Shown here: positions 1-9,112 of the stretch, piece by piece
Position numbering within the stretch: the stretch's first letter is position 1
Layout of the letters: the number at the start of each line of letters is the position of its first letter
Source: CAZRHH01 sp964599885
Lineage (GTDB): Bacteria; Chloroflexota; Dehalococcoidia; DSTF01; JACRBR01
Length of the DNA stretch: 64,000 nt
Assembly (NCBI GenBank): GCA_964599885.1
Contig: CAZRHH010000003.1
Location: forward strand, 60,096-124,095
Reading direction: 5' to 3'
The notes under the pieces: generated by a model
What the model was told of the DNA's origin: nothing
Database searches by the model: none
What the model saw: the letters and a program-made list of their open reading frames with translations, nothing else
Position numbers and translations under genes: made by a program

Positions 1-1
1 G

Positions 2-250
2 TCGGAACAGCGCGACCTTGCCCGCACATTGGAGCTGGCTGAGGACCTGAACGCGCGCGTAGTCCCGCTCCAGGGCGAGGACGCCATAGCGGCGCTCACC
101 GCCTTCATCAAAGCCCAACGCGTCAACCATGTTGTGCTCGCGCATCGCAAGCGGGGGCTGCTCGCACGGCTGGCGCGGCGTTCGCTCGCGGATCAACTCA
201 TGTTTGACGTGCCGGACGTCGAACTCCATCTCACAGCGAGCGGGGAGTAA
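2..250 (+). CDS. KdpD-like protein, C-terminal USP domain (5' partial)
   Basis: The reading frame is open from the window edge to a TAA at 248-250, so only the last 82 residues are visible. They match the universal-stress-protein half of KdpD sensors, with a helix of the LELAEDLNARVV type followed by a strand VNHVVLAHRKRG and a terminal LADQLMFDVPDVELHL. The stop comes right after this domain, so this is not a full KdpD histidine kinase. It may be a stand-alone KdpD/USP input protein or the end of a longer fusion. It lies 6 bp before a KimA-type potassium permease, which supports a role in potassium or turgor sensing. The N-terminal part and Walker motif are outside the window. Confidence 0.6.
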   Translation, partial: SEQRDLARTLELAEDLNARVVPLQGEDAIAALTAFIKAQRVNHVVLAHRKRGLLARLARRSLADQLMFDVPDVELHLTASGE

Positions 251-256
251 CTTCGG

Positions 257-2344
257 ATGCCCAATGACCCTCGGGAGCCGGAACAGGACGACGAGCCGAG
301 CAGGCTGCGCCTCTCCCGCAAGAATCGCGCGCCCGATTTGGAACCGACGGAGATCGTGCGCGGGGCCAAGCGGGGATCGCGCTACGCGCGGCGCGTCCGC
401 GCGGCGGAGCGGCGCTTTGAACGGGGACCGGACGAGGGCACCGTGCGCGCCACCTCCGTCGCGACCGCGCCCCGCACGCGGGGCCAGCGGCTCTGGCGCG
501 GGGCACGGCGTGTCTTCGTCGGCTCGCCGATTGCGTCAGAGGAAGCGGATGAGCAGAAGCTGCCGAAATGGAAGGCGCTCGCCGTGTTCTCGTCGGACGT
601 GCTCTCATCGAGCGCGTACGCGACCGACGAGATCCTGTTGGTGCTCGCGGCTGCAGGCGCGGGCGCGCTGGCCGGCCTCTATTCCATCGAGATCGCGCTG
701 GCGATCGTACTGCTGCTCGCTATTGTCACCTTCTCATATCGCCAGACGATAAAGGCCTACCCGAACGGCGGTGGAGCTTACATCGTCGCGAGGGAGAACC
801 TCGGCAACGCTGCCGGACTGAGCGCGGCAGCCGCCCTTGCCGTCGACTATGTGCTCACCGTCTCCGTCTCGATCGCGGCAGGTGTGCTCGCCATCACCTC
901 GGCGTTTCCCGAGCTTCACAACTACGCGATCGAGATCGCCATTGGCGTCGTGGCCATCATCACGCTCCTGAACCTCCGGGGACTCCGCGAGTCAGCGACC
1001 ATCTTCGCGTTGCCAACGTACGCGTTCATCGTTTCGATCGTGTTGCTGCTCATCGTCGGCTTCATCCGTCTCGTCCTCGACCCGGGTCTCCAGGCGGAGA
1101 TCCCGGAGTCCGTGCACCCGGTCGGCACATCAAGCCTGACGATATTTCTCGTATTGAGGGCGTTTGCGTCGGGGTGCGCGGCGCTCACCGGCACGGAAGC
1201 GATCTCCAACGGCGTGCCGGCATTTCGCAAGCCGGAGTCACGAAACGCCTCGATCACGCTGGTCTGGATGGGCGTGATCCTGGGCACGTTTTTCCTCGGC
1301 ATCACCGTCCTCGCGCACGAGTTCGGTGTGCATCACGCCGACGAGATCTCGGTCCCGGCGCAGATCGCGAAGACGGTGTTCGGGGAGACGCCGATGTTCT
1401 ACTTCATCCAGGCATCGACGGCGCTTATCCTGCTGCTGGCTGCGAATACGAGCTACGCGGACTTCCCTCGCCTGGGGTCCATCCTCGCGAAGGACCGCTT
1501 TCTGCCGCATCAGTTCACGTTCCGCGGCGACCGCCTGGCGTTTTCGCACGGGATCATCGTGCTCGGCGTGTCGTCATCGTTCCTACTCTTCGCTTTCAAC
1601 GCAGATGTCGACGAGCTCATCCCGCTATACGCGTTCGGTGTCTTTGTGTCGTTCACCCTGTCGCAGGGGGGCATGGTGGTCCACTGGCTGCGGTTGCGGG
1701 AACCGGGATGGCGACGCAGCATGTTGATCAGCGCGGCGGGCGCAACGGCGACGGCGGTCGTCGCGGCGATCGTCGGCAGCACGAAGTTCGGCGAAGGCGC
1801 CTGGATCAGCATGGTCGCAATGTTCTTCCTGGCGATGTTCTTCCTCGCGATTCACACACACTTCGCGACTGTCGAACGCGCGCTCACGCTCCCACAAGAC
1901 CCGCTGTCAGGGAGTGGTGGGAGTCGCAGACACGTCGTCATCGTGCCGGTGGAAGAGTTGAACCGCGCTGTAGTACAGACCGTCAACTACGCAAGGGCGA
2001 TCTCAGCAAACGTGACCGCGCTCCACGTCACCGATGATCCGGAAGCCGGTAACGAGCTGCGACGGGAATGGGAGCAGATCATACTGGACGTGCCGCTGCT
2101 GATCATCGACTCGCCGTACCGGTCGTTCGTGGCGCCGGTCGTCGCGTATATCGATGCGATCGGCAAATCAGAAGCCGACCCGTACGTCACAGTCGTGTTA
2201 CCCGAGTTCCGCACGCCGTGGCCCTGGCAGCGCTGGCTGCACAACCAGTCAGCGCGGCGCCTGCAGGCAGCGCTTTTGGAGCGGCCGAACACGGCGGTCT
2301 GCGAGTTCCCATTTCACCTCGTGCCACCCGAAGAAGAGGACTGA
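257..2344 (+). CDS. APC-superfamily permease, KimA/YdaO-type potassium transporter
   Basis: A 695-residue integral membrane protein. Residues about 1-105 are a charged cytosolic leader. From about 110 there is the KimA/YdaO signature SSDVLSSSAYATDEIL, then YPNGGGAYIVARENLG in the second helix, and about 12 membrane segments up to about residue 535. The last 150 residues form a soluble USP-like domain (HVVIVPVEELNRAVVQTV onward). Bacillus KimA is a proton-coupled high-affinity potassium importer of similar architecture (family knowledge). The KdpD-type USP protein 6 bp upstream suggests one operon. The basic N-terminal extension is longer than in Bacillus KimA. An amino-acid permease is the alternative reading, but the motifs favour potassium. 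Confidence 0.75.
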   Translation: MPNDPREPEQDDEPSRLRLSRKNRAPDLEPTEIVRGAKRGSRYARRVRAAERRFERGPDEGTVRATSVATAPRTRGQRLWRGARRVFVGSPIASEEADEQKLPKWKALAVFSSDVLSSSAYATDEILLVLAAAGAGALAGLYSIEIALAIVLLLAIVTFSYRQTIKAYPNGGGAYIVARENLGNAAGLSAAAALAVDYVLTVSVSIAAGVLAITSAFPELHNYAIEIAIGVVAIITLLNLRGLRESATIFALPTYAFIVSIVLLLIVGFIRLVLDPGLQAEIPESVHPVGTSSLTIFLVLRAFASGCAALTGTEAISNGVPAFRKPESRNASITLVWMGVILGTFFLGITVLAHEFGVHHADEISVPAQIAKTVFGETPMFYFIQASTALILLLAANTSYADFPRLGSILAKDRFLPHQFTFRGDRLAFSHGIIVLGVSSSFLLFAFNADVDELIPLYAFGVFVSFTLSQGGMVVHWLRLREPGWRRSMLISAAGATATAVVAAIVGSTKFGEGAWISMVAMFFLAMFFLAIHTHFATVERALTLPQDPLSGSGGSRRHVVIVPVEELNRAVVQTVNYARAISANVTALHVTDDPEAGNELRREWEQIILDVPLLIIDSPYRSFVAPVVAYIDAIGKSEADPYVTVVLPEFRTPWPWQRWLHNQSARRLQAALLERPNTAVCEFPFHLVPPEEED

Positions 2345-2390
2345 ACTCGCGCCGAAGGATTGGCGATGTGACGCAGGGCGCACTGTTCAC

Positions 2391-2417
2391 GACCGGCGGT
2401 TCAGCGAACCGCAGGTC
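2391..2417. terminator. GC-rich hairpin downstream of the permease
   Basis: A 12-bp stem with one mismatch and a 3-nt loop, built on GACCGGCGGTTC, starts 46 bp after the permease stop. No T-run follows, so it may be a Rho-type or bidirectional terminator, or a REP-like element. The same GACCGGCG core forms hairpins at 3769-3795, 22539-22565 and 22600-22624. Confidence 0.45.
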
Positions 2418-2560
2418 AGGGCGCAGCTCCCTTCCTAAACTGACGCTCGAGCGATCGACGCTGCGCGCTAGTTCGGCGAGTTGCTCTGCGCGGAGTTGAC
2501 CTACGTCCGATCCTGCTACGATTCCATCGAACATTACCGGCGCGCGCGCGGAGGCCCGCC

Positions 2561-3403
2561 ATGTGCATCCCAGAATCGGCCGGGCTCAAGATCCTTCGGG
2601 CGCGTGAGGTCCTAACGGATCTCCAAACTCGCGTGGATAAGTACGTCGCGCTTGAGCCGTTTAGTGTCGTCTACACAACACCCCCTGACAATCCGGGAAC
2701 GCACGTCTTCACTTTCGAGGTCAGGGAGCCTCTGCCTCCATTCGGCCTATTGGTCGGCGACGTCGTACATTGCCTTCGCTCGGCACTCGACCAGATTGCT
2801 TACGCCTTGGCAAACAGACCTGAGAGGCAAATCTACTTCCCGATTTCTAACTCCGATCCGACCAAGCTGACTGCGAAGCAACGAGCGAGTTGGCGCGATC
2901 GCCTCTCAATATTTCCCGCCGAGGCTCGCCAGGCAATCGAGGATCTTCAGCCGTTTAGAGGCCTCGGGACGGAAGATCCCTTGTGGCGGATTCATGAACT
3001 TGATCGCGTAGACAAGCACCAGCTGATTCCAACAGTGCTCCCCATCGTCAAACTCGGGGTGAAGTACGATCCGGTGCAGCATGCAACGCTGCCGGAAGAT
3101 TTTCGTATAGCGGAAGGTTTTCTGGGCTACCATCCACGCGACGGAAGCACCATCGCAATCCAGATTAAAGGAGGTCTCGATCTTCCCGCTCCACCAAGGT
3201 TCTCGGGTGAGATTGGGTTCGAGTGGGAGGGAGGTCATCTCGTTCGAATTAGCGTTGTCAGCGCCCTCTGCGACTACATGGCGGACGAAGTACAGCCGAA
3301 GTTCGCGCGGCTGTTCGGTCAACAATTGGCGCAGCCCACCCGTCCAACTAGCCAGATTCTAATGAGGTATGGCTACGACGGTCCCAGCGCCCCTGCCGAA
3401 TAG
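2561..3403 (+). CDS. Hypothetical protein of a widespread unnamed family
   Basis: A 280-residue soluble protein with no signal peptide or membrane segment. The most conserved-looking stretch is VGDVVHCLRSALDQIAYALA near residues 68-88, followed by IYFPISN. I recall this arrangement from many unannotated bacterial and phage-associated proteins but know of no assigned function. The N-terminal third looks helical (LKILRAREVLTDLQTRVDKY). It stands alone between a hairpin at 2391 and the repeat region at 3452. Its base composition looks slightly less GC-rich than the flanking permease, which fits acquired DNA, but I have not measured it. Confidence 0.6.
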   Translation: MCIPESAGLKILRAREVLTDLQTRVDKYVALEPFSVVYTTPPDNPGTHVFTFEVREPLPPFGLLVGDVVHCLRSALDQIAYALANRPERQIYFPISNSDPTKLTAKQRASWRDRLSIFPAEARQAIEDLQPFRGLGTEDPLWRIHELDRVDKHQLIPTVLPIVKLGVKYDPVQHATLPEDFRIAEGFLGYHPRDGSTIAIQIKGGLDLPAPPRFSGEIGFEWEGGHLVRISVVSALCDYMADEVQPKFARLFGQQLAQPTRPTSQILMRYGYDGPSAPAE

Positions 3404-3451
3404 CGCCGAGCGATTTTGCGCCTGCTGCCAGCGGACGTCGTGCCGTGGCAG

Positions 3452-3633
3452 CAGCGTTCCTCCGAAGCAGATGCTCGCCAATTCCGATCCTAAACCGGAT
3501 GAAATTGCGCGTGCTGACAAAGCAGAGGGTCGCGACGGGCACCAGCGTTCCTCCGAAGCAGATGCTCGCCAAATCCGATCCTAAACCGGGCGAAATTGCG
3601 CGTGCTGACAAAGCATAGGGTCGCGACAGGCAC
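3452..3633. repeat. Two tandem 91-bp units of a dispersed repeat
   Basis: Units start at 3452 and 3543 with CAGCGTTCCTCCGAAGCAGA and are nearly identical over 91 bp. A third unit starts at 3634 with the same first 45 bases and then diverges into the longer form of the element. The copies have no coding function that I can see. They lie 50 bp after the hypothetical gene ending at 3403. Confidence 0.85.
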
Positions 3634-3795
3634 CAGCGTTCCTCCGAAGCAGATGCTCGCCAAATCCGATCTTAGAACGGGCAATATCGGCCGCGCTGCG
3701 TAAGCAGAGGATCGCCGCCGTGCACGATTGTGCATTCGAACTAATGCCCAACCGCCTCTTCGTAGATTGACCGGCGACTCGCGCAACCGCCGGTC
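3630..3795. repeat. Full-length ~166-bp dispersed repeat ending in a hairpin
   Basis: This copy aligns from end to end with 22399-22565. Shared blocks are CAGCGTTCCTCCGAAGCAGA, an ACGGGC block, GATCGCCGCCG, and a terminal hairpin at 3769-3795 with arms ACCGGCG and CGCCGGT. The unit encodes no protein. Its size and terminal stem-loop suggest a miniature, non-autonomous or REP/BIME-like element. Confidence 0.75.
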
Positions 3796-3997
3796 ACGGC
3801 GGACTGCAAGGAAAGACCTCCGTCGTCAGTCGATGGGCTGTCTCGCGAACGATGCCGGCTCGCCCGCTCAGCAGCCATCCTGGCGAGGGTGACGGAGCTG
3901 GACGCGGCACCCGAGCACAAAACTTGAACAGAGGATCGACGCCTTATCCCAGGGCACTTGCGCGGGGTCTCCCGTTGACGACGGGGCACCTGCGTCC

Positions 3998-4085
3998 GAA
4001 GCCGAGCTCGCCAAACCCGATGCTAGAACGGGCGAAACTGGCCGTGCTGAGAAAGGAGCGGGTCGCCGTCGCGCACCATCATTCC
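3998..4085. repeat. Diverged partial copy of the dispersed repeat
   Basis: The block CTCGCCAAACCCGATGCTAG, then ACGGGCGAAACTGGCCGTGC and GGGTCGCCGTCGCGCAC, follows the same order as the first ~90 bp of the repeats at 3630 and 22399 but with many substitutions. It ends just before the stop codon of the decarboxylase-like gene. Nothing else is recognisable between 3796 and 3997. Confidence 0.6.
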
Positions 4086-4089
4086 TCTT

Positions 4090-5781
4090 CTAAGCTACCT
4101 CGAAGCCCCTGATTCTGACGTCAACCAAGCGTGGACCGTCGCTGGCTATCATTTCACCCAGCACACTCCGAAGGTCCGAGCGCGTGTCCACTCGTCGTGC
4201 CGGGACGCCATAGGCAGTAGACAACGACACCCAATCAATTTCGGGGCTGACGAGATCCATTCCGAGGAACTGTGAGGAACGAGTCCCTTCACCGAGGTAC
4301 TCGGTCATGTTGACTTTGAGGATGTCGTAGCTGCGGTTGTTGCACACGACCACTTTCACCGGCAGACCGTAGTGTGCCGCTGTCCACAGCGCCTGTATTG
4401 AGTACTGTGCGGCGCCGTCTCCAACGACGGCAATGACTGGCGCCGAAGGTTGTGCCAACTGCACCCCCAACGCTCCTGGGATGCCCCAGCCTAACGCGCC
4501 GCCCCGCGCACCGAAGAGGCTTCCCGGTCGGGAGAACGCGAACACTTGATGGAGGGCTCCAGTTGTCGTCGCAGCTTCGTCACAGATAATCGTGTCCGGT
4601 GGCGCAGCATCGCGCAGTGCCACCATGAGCTCCAACGGATTGATTGCGCCGCTGTCAGTCGCCGACAGTCTCTTCTCTAGGCGGGATCTCATTCCGTTAC
4701 GACGAACAACGGCCGCATCGCGGCGCTGTTGTGCGGCGCCTTCATATTCGGGACCCGCGAGCGCGATTACTGCACTCCGAAGGTCGCGACAACTGGATTG
4801 CAGACCTCCTACTATCGCTACTTGTACTGGTGTGTTCTTGGCGGCCTCCCAACCGGATTGATCAAGGTGCACAACCGGCACGCCCGGCGGCAGCAATGCC
4901 TCGCCCACATCGATGAACTGCGAGAACAACGGTGTGCCAATCGCGATGATTAGGTCTGCGTCGGCGAGAAGTTCGATCGTCTTTCGTGAGTTCACATTCA
5001 ACGTGCGCGCAAAGAGGGGGTGGTCGTTGGGGAACGAAAGATCCGATTGCGCTACGGCGTAGACGGAAGCTCCTGTCGTTTCTGCGAGATCCACGAGATA
5101 CGCACTCGCATTGCTGCGCGCAACGTCGTCTCCGCAGAGAATGACTGGATTCTTTGCCTTGATGACAAGCTCGGCAGCAAATCCGACCGCGCCTTTGTTC
5201 GGAGTACTCTCCGAAGACCACGACGTAAACTCTTCTCCGCCGACCTTGGTATCGCAGTGCTCATCCAGGAGATCGATTGGCAAAGAGAGAAATACTGGGC
5301 CAGTAGGCGGTTGCAAAACTAACTTAAGCGCGCGCCGCAACGCTGTCACAGCATCATTCGGATGCCGCAACTCCCACGACCATTTCGTAAATTGCCGCGC
5401 CATGGCCACAAGATCCGAGGACAAAAGTGGTTCGTCGATCATGTGCCTGGTAGACGACTGGCCTGCCGTTACGACCAGCGGCGACCGTCCGTAATGCGCG
5501 TTATACAGCTGGCTGAGGCCGTTTGCGACGCCGCCTGTGACGTGAAGATTGACGAACCCGACACGTCCGCTCGCACGAGCGTACCCGTCGGCCATCGCCA
5601 CGGCGACGGTCTCGTGAAGGGCGAGCATATAGGACAAGCGAGGTCGGTCCGACAATGCCGCAAGAAATCCTTGTTCGGTTGTGCCGGGGTTACCAAAGAC
5701 ATACTGCACATCGGCGGCCTCAAGCACATCAAGAAAGGCTTCCTTCGCGGGTCGACCGCTGGCTTGAGGCATCTCACTCAC
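4090..5781 (-). CDS. ThDP-dependent decarboxylase, benzoylformate decarboxylase/acetolactate synthase-like
   Basis: A 563-residue ThDP enzyme of the usual three-domain length. The N-terminal Pyr domain has VFGNPGTTEQGFL (about residues 28-40) and the cofactor-activating glutamate in LALHETVAVAMADGYARA. The C-terminal PP domain has VVGDGAAQYSIQALW and, 20-some residues on, VVCNNRSYDILK, which is the GDG-N metal/diphosphate motif. The closest motif match is the benzoylformate decarboxylase branch, so a 2-oxo acid is the likely substrate; the exact one is unknown. It is the last gene of a five-gene operon and overlaps the acyl-CoA synthetase by 8 bp, so decarboxylation or acyloin chemistry and CoA activation probably belong to one pathway. 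Confidence 0.8.
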   Translation of the reverse strand: MSEMPQASGRPAKEAFLDVLEAADVQYVFGNPGTTEQGFLAALSDRPRLSYMLALHETVAVAMADGYARASGRVGFVNLHVTGGVANGLSQLYNAHYGRSPLVVTAGQSSTRHMIDEPLLSSDLVAMARQFTKWSWELRHPNDAVTALRRALKLVLQPPTGPVFLSLPIDLLDEHCDTKVGGEEFTSWSSESTPNKGAVGFAAELVIKAKNPVILCGDDVARSNASAYLVDLAETTGASVYAVAQSDLSFPNDHPLFARTLNVNSRKTIELLADADLIIAIGTPLFSQFIDVGEALLPPGVPVVHLDQSGWEAAKNTPVQVAIVGGLQSSCRDLRSAVIALAGPEYEGAAQQRRDAAVVRRNGMRSRLEKRLSATDSGAINPLELMVALRDAAPPDTIICDEAATTTGALHQVFAFSRPGSLFGARGGALGWGIPGALGVQLAQPSAPVIAVVGDGAAQYSIQALWTAAHYGLPVKVVVCNNRSYDILKVNMTEYLGEGTRSSQFLGMDLVSPEIDWVSLSTAYGVPARRVDTRSDLRSVLGEMIASDGPRLVDVRIRGFEVA

Positions 5782-7294
5782 TCTCTCGTAACGTGGTTCT
5801 CAACACATGCTTGAGGATCTTTCCGGTGGGGTTGCGCGGCATGTCGTCAATCAGCCGGTAGGATTTCGGCCGCTTGTAATTGGCCAATTGTGAAGCGGCG
5901 AGACGTCGGAGGTCTTCGATGTCAACAGTTGCGCCCGGCTGCAACGAGACAAAGGCTACAGCTACCTCGCCCCACTTTTCGTCGGGCATGCCAACGACCG
6001 CGACATCGCGCACACCCTCTATCGTGTGGATCACGTCCTCGATCTCTTGGGGGTATACGTTGAAACCACCTGAGATGATCATGTCCTTCTTTCGATCAAC
6101 TAGGTAGAAATATCCATCGCTATCCTGGCGGGCGAGATCACCCGTATACAGCCATCCCTCCCGCAGTGTCGCCGCGGTCTCGGATGCCCGATTCCAGTAG
6201 CCGGACATGTTCTTGTCTGACTTGGCGATGATCTCGCCAACCTGACCACGCTCGACATCGGCGCCATTGTCGTCGACGATGCGGAGTAGCATCCCTTCCG
6301 CCGGCAATCCGATTGAAGACAGACGCGGCGAGCCGACGAAATGATCGACGACCGGTAGGCGGGTCATGAAAGGACAGCCTTCCGTGAGCCCGTAGGCGTG
6401 CATGAGGATGCCTGGGAACCTAAGGCTCGCCGCCTCGGCGAGTGGCTGTGGCATGGGCGCGGCTCCGTAAGCGATGAGGCGTAGACTGCTCAGGTCCACG
6501 CGATCGATCTCGGAGCTTTCAAGGAGAGCTCGCAGCACCGTCGGTACCGCCACCGTATGCGTCACGCGCTCGCGCTCGATCGTTCGTAGTGCCTCGTCGG
6601 CGTCGAAGTCCTCCATGGTGATGTGCGTCGCGCCGACACACGGAACGTTGTAAATGCGGACGCCAGCGGCTGCGTGGCCGAGGGGTGTCAGAGTGAGGAA
6701 AACGTCATCCGGCGAAAGACCATGGCCGAGGTTCCCGGTCAGGGCATTAAACGTCAGGGCGCGGTGCGATAGCATCGCGCCCTTTGGCTGCCCTGTCGTG
6801 CCGCTCGTGTATATCTGGAGAGCGATGTCTTCCGCCTGCGCTGGGCTGGACCACACGTCGTATGGACCATGGAGAATCGCCTCGTCATATCGAACCGCGT
6901 TCGCTAGCCCGGAAGCGCCAACCGAAATCAGGTGAGTCTCCTGACCGAGCGCCGGCGCGAGGATGTCATCGAACTCGGGATGGTAAATGATGCTACGAGC
7001 GGCCGAATCTTGCAGGATGTGCGTCGCTTCCCGGGTCGTGAGCCGGGGATTTATCGGCGTAATCGTCGCGCCCAGCACCGAACAGGCATAATACGCCGGC
7101 ATGTACACGGGGGAGTTTTTCAGCATCAGGCAGACGCGATCTCCGCGGCCGATCCCTGTCGCGTCCAGATAGCCCGCGAGTCTCAGCGACTCGTCGAGCA
7201 GATCAGGATAGGTCCGACGTTCACTCCCGCAGACGAACGCAGCTTTCTTAGGTGCGACCTCGGCAGCGCGTTGAAGGAACTCATGGAGGAGCAC
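5774..7294 (-). CDS. AMP-forming acyl-CoA synthetase (class I adenylate-forming)
   Basis: A 506-residue ligase with the complete motif set: ATP-binding loop YTSGTTGQPKGA (about 169-180), A5 motif YGLTEG, hinge region YTGDLARQDSDGY, and the C-terminal catalytic lysine in NPTGKILKHVLR. It activates a carboxylic acid to an acyl-AMP and then an acyl-CoA; the substrate cannot be read from the sequence. The start is a GTG at 7294. It lies 38 bp downstream of the DUF4387 gene and overlaps the ThDP enzyme by 8 bp, so it is an internal member of the operon running from 10657 to 4090. Confidence 0.88.
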   Translation of the reverse strand: MLLHEFLQRAAEVAPKKAAFVCGSERRTYPDLLDESLRLAGYLDATGIGRGDRVCLMLKNSPVYMPAYYACSVLGATITPINPRLTTREATHILQDSAARSIIYHPEFDDILAPALGQETHLISVGASGLANAVRYDEAILHGPYDVWSSPAQAEDIALQIYTSGTTGQPKGAMLSHRALTFNALTGNLGHGLSPDDVFLTLTPLGHAAAGVRIYNVPCVGATHITMEDFDADEALRTIERERVTHTVAVPTVLRALLESSEIDRVDLSSLRLIAYGAAPMPQPLAEAASLRFPGILMHAYGLTEGCPFMTRLPVVDHFVGSPRLSSIGLPAEGMLLRIVDDNGADVERGQVGEIIAKSDKNMSGYWNRASETAATLREGWLYTGDLARQDSDGYFYLVDRKKDMIISGGFNVYPQEIEDVIHTIEGVRDVAVVGMPDEKWGEVAVAFVSLQPGATVDIEDLRRLAASQLANYKRPKSYRLIDDMPRNPTGKILKHVLRTTLRESE

Positions 7295-7332
7295 AGTATT
7301 GCCTCAATTGGAACGTCAACGAGGGAGCGCGA

Positions 7333-7656
7333 CTAGATTTCGACTTCCATTAGCGGGATGTGCTGCTGCGCACCGTACATGTCGGCGCACGCGGAGTCAC
7401 CGATTGCGAAATAGGCACCGCGCCCATACTTGAAGAAAGAGATCTTGATCGCTTGCAGTCCATCAATGAAGAAGATGCCGTACACGCCCTCAGGCGGGAG
7501 ACGATACAGCTCAGCAACGCGCGCCTTCGTGAACTCCTCTGAATTGCGGGCGCGTTCGTAATCTTCAGGCTTGTCAAACACAAGATCGACGGTCGTAATG
7601 AAGGGCTCCGCGTTCTTACTCCGGACAATCGCCGCAAGCTCACCTACTCTTGTCAC
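7333..7656 (-). CDS. DUF4387 family protein
   Basis: A 107-residue small protein if translated from the GTG at 7656, which lies 4 bp after the AtuA-like stop. The longer frame up to 7701 would overlap that gene. The core RVGELAAIVRSKNAEPFITTVDLVFD is what I know as DUF4387, a family found next to, or fused to, AtuA/DUF1446 proteins. That pairing is exactly what is seen here. Its biochemical role is not established. It is probably a partner subunit of the AtuA-like protein. Confidence 0.75.
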   Translation of the reverse strand: MTRVGELAAIVRSKNAEPFITTVDLVFDKPEDYERARNSEEFTKARVAELYRLPPEGVYGIFFIDGLQAIKISFFKYGRGAYFAIGDSACADMYGAQQHIPLMEVEI

Positions 7657-7660
7657 TTGT

Positions 7661-9070
7661 TCAGTCCTTCCCGGAGAACATCGTCTCCAGTTCGGCTTCA
7701 TTCACGGGAAAGTCGATGATGTGCCGACGAAAGGGCTCGCCGGGATCGTCCAAAGGCATGAGGTGCCAAATGTTGAACTCGTATACCTCGCCCAACGGGG
7801 CAAACTTTCGCTGTTGCGGGGAGGCAGTGTTGCCGGCTGTGGTCTTGCGCCCCGGGAAGTCCGCGAAGAAGTAGCGGAGCCATGCACCGTTAGCTAGCCG
7901 GTCAGCGCTTTCCTGCGTTGAGGCCGTTATCGTGACAAGCAGCGCGACCTCGTGCGGCGTCGCAATGTCTCGTAGAGGTTCGGATGTGCCCAGAACTCCA
8001 TCACGGCCGAACGCGTGCACGGTCATGTCATAAGTCTCGTCGCCGGCCATTTTCTTGATCAGCGCCTGGATGTCGGCTTCGATCTCGTCAAGATGCGCGA
8101 TCATCGCAGGATCGCGAATGCCGAAGAGACTGAATGTCTGATACCCAACGGATGCAGCACCTTCGAGTTTCACCGTGTACGGAGCATCTACCCAGAGGCC
8201 GCCGGCGCACCGCACCGTCCGGTCGCTAATCTGCTCATACGTCGCATTGGTCACATCGAGTAGTCCACCGGGGTTGCGTTCAATGTTTGGATCTTCACGC
8301 TCGTACAAAGAGTGCGTCTTGATCGCGCGTGTCGTGCATCGAAGGTTTGGGCTCAGCGGCGTTAGCGTGAAGGACAAGTCGTTCTCTATTTCCGCGAGCA
8401 CGAACTCGTAGCTGTTGGTTGGCTCACAGACGAGCGACGCGCATTCGACCAACTTGCCGATGTGCGCCGCTTGTCCGCGGCTCACGCCTTCGCGGAGAAG
8501 CGGCGCCATGTGGATTCCTACGTCAAGCGCCCGCCCAGTGATCACCCCGTCGACGCCCTCATCGAGTGCACTCATGACTGGCTCAGGTCCCATCTGCGAG
8601 ACGATGCGCTTGGATCGATCGATTTCCTCCTCGGTCAAGAATTCCGCGAGCCGCGGCGTGTCCATCGATCGACGGATCTTTACGCCGGACCGAACCTTCT
8701 GCTTCAAATATTCCTTGTCGACCTCACCGGAGATGATGGCGATCTTGAGATTTGTCCCTGTTTCAGCACAGAGCTTGTTGATGAGCCGAAGCGATTTCAG
8801 CAGGTGAAGATCTCCGCCAGCGCCACCGCATGAAAACACGAACGGTGTGGAGGTACGTTTTGCGGCGAGCAGGATCGGCTCGATCTCTGCCCGCTCGATA
8901 GCGAGCGTGTCGTCGTGCCCGAGATAGAACGGTCCCGCATCCATCCCGGTACCTTGTGCCGCGATAACAGTGACGCCGCCGTCGATCGCTTCCACAGCCC
9001 GTTCGAAGGTCTCCGATGGCCTGCCGCCAAGGCGGCCATCAAGAACGTACGAAAGTAGTCGAATTGTCAT
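7661..9070 (-). CDS. AtuA-like acyclic terpene utilization family protein (DUF1446)
   Basis: A 469-residue soluble protein of typical DUF1446 length. Recognisable blocks are VIAAQGTGMDAGPFYLG, FVFSCGGAGGDLHLLKSL (a Gly-rich loop near residues 85-100), DGVITGRALDVG and ECASLVCEPTNSYEFV. AtuA is required for citronellol/geraniol catabolism in Pseudomonas, but the reaction of the wider family is undefined. The ATG has a good AGGAG ribosome-binding site 6 bp upstream. It is second in the operon after the ABC solute-binding protein. The absence of geranyl-CoA carboxylase genes nearby argues against a true terpene pathway and for another branched or hydroxy acid substrate. Confidence 0.8.
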   Translation of the reverse strand: MTIRLLSYVLDGRLGGRPSETFERAVEAIDGGVTVIAAQGTGMDAGPFYLGHDDTLAIERAEIEPILLAAKRTSTPFVFSCGGAGGDLHLLKSLRLINKLCAETGTNLKIAIISGEVDKEYLKQKVRSGVKIRRSMDTPRLAEFLTEEEIDRSKRIVSQMGPEPVMSALDEGVDGVITGRALDVGIHMAPLLREGVSRGQAAHIGKLVECASLVCEPTNSYEFVLAEIENDLSFTLTPLSPNLRCTTRAIKTHSLYEREDPNIERNPGGLLDVTNATYEQISDRTVRCAGGLWVDAPYTVKLEGAASVGYQTFSLFGIRDPAMIAHLDEIEADIQALIKKMAGDETYDMTVHAFGRDGVLGTSEPLRDIATPHEVALLVTITASTQESADRLANGAWLRYFFADFPGRKTTAGNTASPQQRKFAPLGEVYEFNIWHLMPLDDPGEPFRRHIIDFPVNEAELETMFSGKD

Positions 9071-9112
9071 GACAAACTCCTAGCCAAGTCTGAACGCTGT
9101 CCCGTAAAGCGG

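Noticed and set aside
3452..3795. CRISPR array
   Set aside because: The 91-bp units are contiguous with no unique spacers, and no cas gene is nearby.
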